Virus record (IMG/VR): IMGVR_UViG_3300042402_002860 | Span: 1 to 43,208 of that record | Source: a virus | DNA: 43,208 nt | Direction: 5' to 3' (one strand) | In this document: piece after piece, positions 39,414-43,208 of the stretch | How the letters are laid out: each line of letters opens with the position of its first letter | Position numbering within the stretch: position 1 is the first letter of the stretch | Position numbers and translations under genes: made by a program | The notes under the pieces: model-generated | Seen by the model: the letters and a program-made list of their open reading frames with translations, nothing else | Databases searched by the model: none | What the model was told of the DNA's origin: nothing

Positions 39414-39925
39414 ACAGGTTCCTTGTAACTGTTTTGATGTTGTGTGTGGTGAAAATTCTTGACAATGTCTCTGTGTTGAGGCAGCTCATCCAAACTGTAT
39501 GCATTCAGTGGAACATCAAGCGTGACTGTGCCTTTGCCCAGTGGAGCAAATGTGACCAAATGTGGATGCCACTGCACTGAATGATGTACCAACACATGAT
39601 GTATGTGCCCGTAATCACCGTGTTCGTCGTGCGTCAACACCAGATCAAAATTCTTGGCCAATTCCCAACAGGCTCGCTCGGCACGTTCTTCTGTCCAGCG
39701 AGAGAAAGTTTTTGTTTCATTGTCGTACCAGTGATCTTCAAAGCCCAAGAACACACAATCAATACCACGGCGCTGCCAAAATGCAGCTATTTCTTGACCA
39801 CGTGGGTCTGCCTCAGTATGGGTCAAATATCCAATGGTCCAGTCATGTTCAGGATGATTGTGGATATAACCGAATCCAAATATCACACAGTCATCGGGGT
39901 GTGCTACCAAACACAGTGCTTTCAT
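39410..39925 (-). CDS. PIG-L/LmbE-like deacetylase, 171 aa
   Basis: LVAHPDDCVIFGFG is the AHPDDE zinc motif with Cys in place of the Glu; VLTHDEHGDYGHIHHVLVHHS supplies the distal H-x3-H. Family members remove N-acetyl groups from GlcNAc-type sugars. Shorter than usual (about 220 aa). The Cys for Glu change could weaken activity. Translationally coupled to its neighbours. Confidence 0.8.
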   Translation of the reverse strand: MKALCLVAHPDDCVIFGFGYIHNHPEHDWTIGYLTHTEADPRGQEIAAFWQRRGIDCVFLGFEDHWYDNETKTFSRWTEERAERACWELAKNFDLVLTHDEHGDYGHIHHVLVHHSVQWHPHLVTFAPLGKGTVTLDVPLNAYSLDELPQHRDIVKNFHHTQHQNSYKEPV

Positions 39926-40764
39926 AGATCCGCCGCAGCCTCTATACCACGTTGCAACAACAAGTCCCGATATTCTTGACGTTGTTGAGCAGTGAGTCGG
40001 GTCCAGGCACCACGATGCACACTCACAGTAAGTGCATTGCGATGAGCCATTTGACTTATTTTGATCAACCAGGCATCAGTTTCGTCGTGGCTGACATTGA
40101 CCACATGTCCAAGATGATTTTCGGTGCTGTACAACCCTGACAAATCTCCGCACAAGAATTTTACAAATCCTGAGTACAAGATAAACTCTGTGACCCGGCC
40201 CTGTTGTTGAAACCAGACGGGAAAAGATGTTCGTGTGCGCAAGGTGACTTCAGCAATCATCATTCTCACAGTGTCGTTGTGTACAATGAATGGCACACCG
40301 CCAGGCCCCAGTTGGTCGGGCAGCTCAATGTCAAAAAGTTCTTGTACTATTTTTCTACTGGGATCAAACACAGGGTATATGGGGCATCTACCTGTGAGTA
40401 TTCGATCTGTGGCATCTACCACAGTTGCAGGATCCAGTTCACGTACAAATATAGTTTTGGCATCCAAGATCATTGAGTAGGTGTTGTAACTCATGGCTGC
40501 TGCGAGCAGTTTGAGCACCTGCTGACTTACCCAGCCGTTTTCCACAAATGCGGTGGAGAATGCTGTGCGTGGAATCACCAACACATTACTAGCCAGTGGT
40601 CCCCACCAGGCAGGATCAATTTGTTCAGCAATGGTTTCTGAATCGTTCAACACCACGTAGATGTTGCGTATACCAATACGTCGGCAATTCAAGACAATAC
40701 TTTGTGCTTGTGCTCGTAATACAGGAATTTCTGGTTCAAAAACAACCGTGACAATATCAATCAT
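39922..40764 (-). CDS. glycosyltransferase-like protein (DUF6492-like), 280 aa
   Basis: MIDIVTVVFEPEIPVLRAQAQSI is a GT-A like first strand and helix; YSMILDAKTIFVREL corresponds to a D-x-K/D metal site; HNDTVRMMIAE and QGRVTEFILYSGFV follow. It resembles a glycosyltransferase-like family of unknown substrate. Together with PIG-L and SGNH it forms a sugar-editing trio. Confidence 0.6.
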   Translation of the reverse strand: MIDIVTVVFEPEIPVLRAQAQSIVLNCRRIGIRNIYVVLNDSETIAEQIDPAWWGPLASNVLVIPRTAFSTAFVENGWVSQQVLKLLAAAMSYNTYSMILDAKTIFVRELDPATVVDATDRILTGRCPIYPVFDPSRKIVQELFDIELPDQLGPGGVPFIVHNDTVRMMIAEVTLRTRTSFPVWFQQQGRVTEFILYSGFVKFLCGDLSGLYSTENHLGHVVNVSHDETDAWLIKISQMAHRNALTVSVHRGAWTRLTAQQRQEYRDLLLQRGIEAAADL

Positions 40765-40797
40765 GCACTTATGTATTTGTGATTGATGTGTGGGGTG

Positions 40798-41757
40798 TTA
40801 TTTTCCTGCTGCCGCCAAGCCAGCGCCTTTGTTGAAACTGGGGCTCCATGAATTGGCTTGGCGCAGGCCCTTGCGTTTGGACCAGTCATATCCGGCACGG
40901 TGTCCCGAACAATCCTTGGTGCATTCCGATCCTAGGAAACTGAGTTCGTCCAGTTGTTCTTCTGCCACACCTTGTTTTATTCGTGATAACTCATATTTGA
41001 CTTCATCGCCATGATCAAAACTGTGTGGGGTGTATCCCCAGGCAGCGGCATAGCGATTGACCATGCGGTTGTACAACTTGGCACGACTTTCCGAGTTTTG
41101 TCCAGGCTCAACTTCTTTGCTGGCTGAAAATGATATGTTGGCTGGTTGTTCTTTAGTGAGAAACTTTTGAATAGCAGCCAACACAGTGGCAAATATTCGT
41201 TGAGCATCACCTTCACCTGTGACGTCAAGACTGTTGTTTCTCCAGAACGAGATGTTGACTTCGTAAGGAGTGGTATGTTCAAACATGATAGTGAGATAGG
41301 TGCCATCGGGCAGTGTGACCAATGCATCAATGTCACCGTAGTCACTCTTTTCCCACTTCATTTTGTATGGCTGGTCAAAGGCTTCCGCTACTTTGTTTGT
41401 TTTGAGTTTTTTGCCTTGTACCGCAGTGGTTCTGTCGGGATCATCTGCAGAACCGGGTCGAGCCTGAGGCATGAACCGATTTATTGATTTTTGTGTGAGT
41501 GGTCCAAGAACACCATCCACGTCTAAATTTGCGTTGAACCGGTCATTCAACATTTTCTGTATGCGGCGAATTGCTTGTTCTCTATCATTGCTCTCTGCCA
41601 TGCCTGACCGTGATTCCCCACCACCATCTCCACCGCCTTCGCCAGAGTCTCCACCACCACCGTAATAGCCATATCCTGGAAAGAAATATCCACCGTGACG
41701 GCTGGATTTTTTCCGGCGGCTTTTTTTGCGTTCAGTTACAAACTCTTGTGCTCTCAT
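40798..41757 (-). CDS. internal/structural protein with peptidoglycan-binding-like domain, 319 aa
   Basis: MRAQEFVTE/RKKSRRKK is a targeting-like leader with basic stretch. A Tyr/Gly-rich spacer (FFPGYGYYGGGG) follows. REQAIRRIQKMLNDRF...DVDGVLGPLTQKSINRFM (about 59-95) fits the PG_binding_1 fold. A third domain with PANISFSASKEVEPGQNSESRAKLY and a C-terminal ECTKDCSGHRAGYDW with Cys/His, possibly metal-binding, complete it. GVAEEQLDELS repeats a motif of the 589-aa protein. Likely a virion part touching the cell wall. Confidence 0.65.
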   Translation of the reverse strand: MRAQEFVTERKKSRRKKSSRHGGYFFPGYGYYGGGGDSGEGGGDGGGESRSGMAESNDREQAIRRIQKMLNDRFNANLDVDGVLGPLTQKSINRFMPQARPGSADDPDRTTAVQGKKLKTNKVAEAFDQPYKMKWEKSDYGDIDALVTLPDGTYLTIMFEHTTPYEVNISFWRNNSLDVTGEGDAQRIFATVLAAIQKFLTKEQPANISFSASKEVEPGQNSESRAKLYNRMVNRYAAAWGYTPHSFDHGDEVKYELSRIKQGVAEEQLDELSFLGSECTKDCSGHRAGYDWSKRKGLRQANSWSPSFNKGAGLAAAGK

Positions 41758-42635
41758 GGTATTCCTGCCAAGGCCTTGAGTCTCTCAGTTAGATCTAGTT
41801 CTCGTTGATTTGCAACCGATTTTACCGCTGCTGGATCATACAAAACATCTCTCTGTGCCGGGGGTAGAGTGGCCAATTTCCGTGCAATTTGACTTGTGAG
41901 TTCTCTATAAGGCACATCCACAGCCTTTGATGTATCAAACTGTCCGGGTCTGTTGTTGTCAAATGGCAATTCTTTTTGTTTTGGTTCAAGTTCACGTGCC
42001 ATGCGACTGAACGCATCATTGGGGCTGGTCAGGGCTTTGACCATGGGAGCAAATGTATTTTTTCTACTGTCCCCGGGATCTGCAATCTTGGGCATTAGAT
42101 CAATGGTGCTGGCTGGTTCAGCAACCTTGGCAGGTGCTGTGGGATTGATTTGAGCGGACGATGCCTGACGGATTTTTTCACGTTGCGCTTGTTGTGGCAT
42201 GGGATCAAATGCAGGACCAAGACTGTTTCTAGACTTTGGTTCGGATTTTTTATCAGCACTGGGTTGGGCAATTGGTGCAGGTGTTGTTCCAATGTTGTTT
42301 AATTGCTGTTCAAGATCTTGTATTTCACGTTCTTGAGTATCATTTTCGTCATCAAGTGATTTAAGTTGAGCATTTTGTTTCTTGGCAAGATCCTGCAGTC
42401 TTGACAAATATGAATCTTGACGAGCATTGGTTTGTTGTTGACGACTAAGGTCTTGATCAATTTCACTTGACTTTTCAATTTCTTGACGAATGTATGCTTC
42501 AATGTCGCTGCCAGCTGTGGGATATTTGCTGTAAGCGCGACGAAGTGCCACTGCTGTTCTAGGATCACGAGCTGTTTTTCTATCAAGTTCAACAGAATCT
42601 TTTTTAGCTTCAACAACAATGTCTGAGATTTTCAT
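41754..42635 (-). CDS. coiled-coil internal/scaffold-like protein, 293 aa
   Basis: MKISDIVVE/AKKDSVELD is a targeting-like leader ending in V-V-E before Ala. A long coiled coil (LSRLQDLAKKQNAQLKSLDDENDTQEREIQDLEQQLNN) and Pro-rich linker follow, then a helical C-terminus LTERLKALAGIP. The ATG at 42635 directly follows the upstream stop (TAAT-ATG). Probably a head core or tape-like component. Confidence 0.6.
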   Translation of the reverse strand: MKISDIVVEAKKDSVELDRKTARDPRTAVALRRAYSKYPTAGSDIEAYIRQEIEKSSEIDQDLSRQQQTNARQDSYLSRLQDLAKKQNAQLKSLDDENDTQEREIQDLEQQLNNIGTTPAPIAQPSADKKSEPKSRNSLGPAFDPMPQQAQREKIRQASSAQINPTAPAKVAEPASTIDLMPKIADPGDSRKNTFAPMVKALTSPNDAFSRMARELEPKQKELPFDNNRPGQFDTSKAVDVPYRELTSQIARKLATLPPAQRDVLYDPAAVKSVANQRELDLTERLKALAGIP

Positions 42636-42636
42636 A

Positions 42637-43208
42637 TTATTTTTTTGGTTGTTGAGCTGTGGGCATGTTGCGATACACACGCTTGGTAGGGTCGTATACA
42701 GTTTTCATGGGACCAAGTCCAGCTAGTCGTTTAACTCTGGCCACCATGGCATCGTACTCGCCATCGTAGTCACGTTCGTTGGGGTCGCGATAGTCAGCAC
42801 CCGGTTGTTGCTCGCCTTCTGCGGTGGTCAATGGTTTGGTACCACCAAAGTTGGCAAACATTGCTGCTCGTTGTGCGTCAGTGGCACCTTGGCGGTATGC
42901 CCAGTCTTGATCACTTTGAAAAGTATAAGGGCTTTTTTGTATCAGTTGCTTGCCTGCTTTTTGCTGTGCTGCCTGCCCTTGTTGGTAAGCCGGAAGTTTT
43001 TTAAATCCTGCAAAGTCTTCAGGTTCAAGATTGTCAGTCTCGCCGGGCTTAAGCGTCATTGGTATTTGGCCTCGGCGTGTTTCCGCCACACCTTGCTGTT
43101 TAGGTTTAGCAGTGACTACTGGGTTCTTACTTGTACCAAATCTTGCCACTGCTTGCTTGATTGCTTGTTCTTTAGTGCCACTGAAAGTCATAGTGTGTGA
43201 TGTGCCAC
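42637..43208 (-). CDS. virion-associated-like protein, N-terminus beyond the right edge
   Basis: An ATG lies at 43191, but the frame continues open to the window edge (T-S-H-T before it), so the gene may start outside. The visible 184 residues begin MTFSGTKEQAIKQAVARFG, contain GVAETRRG (possible processing site), and a segment MVARVKRLAGLGPM like the end of the next gene (LKALAGIP). Pro/Gln-rich. Structural or internal head protein is likely from the neighbourhood. Confidence 0.55.
   Translation of the reverse strand, partial: GTSHTMTFSGTKEQAIKQAVARFGTSKNPVVTAKPKQQGVAETRRGQIPMTLKPGETDNLEPEDFAGFKKLPAYQQGQAAQQKAGKQLIQKSPYTFQSDQDWAYRQGATDAQRAAMFANFGGTKPLTTAEGEQQPGADYRDPNERDYDGEYDAMVARVKRLAGLGPMKTVYDPTKRVYRNMPTAQQPKK

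Noticed and set aside
1-43208. CRISPR array, insertion sequence or integrase/attachment site
   Set aside because: No regularly spaced direct repeats, transposase or integrase motifs were seen.

Overview
This window looks like part of the genome of a large T4-like (myovirus) bacteriophage. The evidence is a family-B DNA polymerase of the gp43 type, a gp45-type sliding clamp, an RNase H/flap nuclease, a DsbA-like DNA-binding protein, six phage tRNA genes, a probable phage tmRNA, and a block of structural or internal virion proteins that start with short capsid-targeting-like leaders. Genes are tightly packed, often with ATGA or TAATG overlaps, and almost all lie on the minus strand. Only an acyl-adenylate-forming enzyme (5.1-6.3 kb), a radical SAM gene (37.6-38.6 kb) and perhaps a gene tail at the left edge are on the plus strand. 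The host cannot be named from the sequence.

Layout. 0-1.5 kb: tRNA-Asp, tRNA-Tyr and tRNA-Glu, a compact tRNA-sized structured element, two leader hairpins, a bidirectional terminator, a promoter-to-terminator unit of about 140 nt, and a 29-residue membrane peptide. 1.5-5.0 kb: alpha/beta hydrolase, exported protein, a probable circularly permuted two-piece tmRNA with its own promoter and terminator, and a 645-residue amidoligase-like protein. 5.1-7.0 kb: plus-strand ANL enzyme, a small protein, and tRNA-Leu, tRNA-Arg and tRNA-Met/Ile under their own promoter. 7.0-12.1 kb: many small unknown proteins, a GIY-YIG protein, MazG-like and RNase H-like proteins. 12.1-24 kb: SGNH hydrolases, a nucleotidyltransferase, methyltransferases, glycosyltransferases, GalE and a short DegT-like protein, interleaved with queE, queD and folE. 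24-28.7 kb: small phage proteins, SGNH hydrolase, a DpdA-type transglycosylase, and a radical SAM/SPASM gene that sits beside a second copy of the 5' end of dpdA. 29-33.8 kb: clamp, methyltransferase, DNA polymerase, DsbA-like protein. 33.9-43.2 kb: internal or structural virion proteins, a Dps-like protein, a second radical SAM gene, SGNH hydrolase, PIG-L deacetylase and a glycosyltransferase-like protein.

How the genes work together. FolE, QueD and QueE convert GTP to 7-carboxy-7-deazaguanine, and DpdA-type enzymes insert 7-deazaguanines into DNA, so the phage probably modifies its own guanines. QueC is not in the window. Glycosyltransferases, GalE, PIG-L, methyltransferases and four SGNH esterases suggest building or editing of a glycan. 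Polymerase, clamp, RNase H and MazG-like protein serve replication. tRNAs and tmRNA serve translation.

The most interesting signals are the permuted tmRNA with a ribosome-binding-site-equipped small ORF in its intervening segment; the duplicated dpdA start next to a radical SAM gene; the capsid-targeting leader on an amidoligase-like enzyme; and a set of genes without Shine-Dalgarno sequence whose ATG lies 4-5 nt from a TAAATA late-promoter-like motif.
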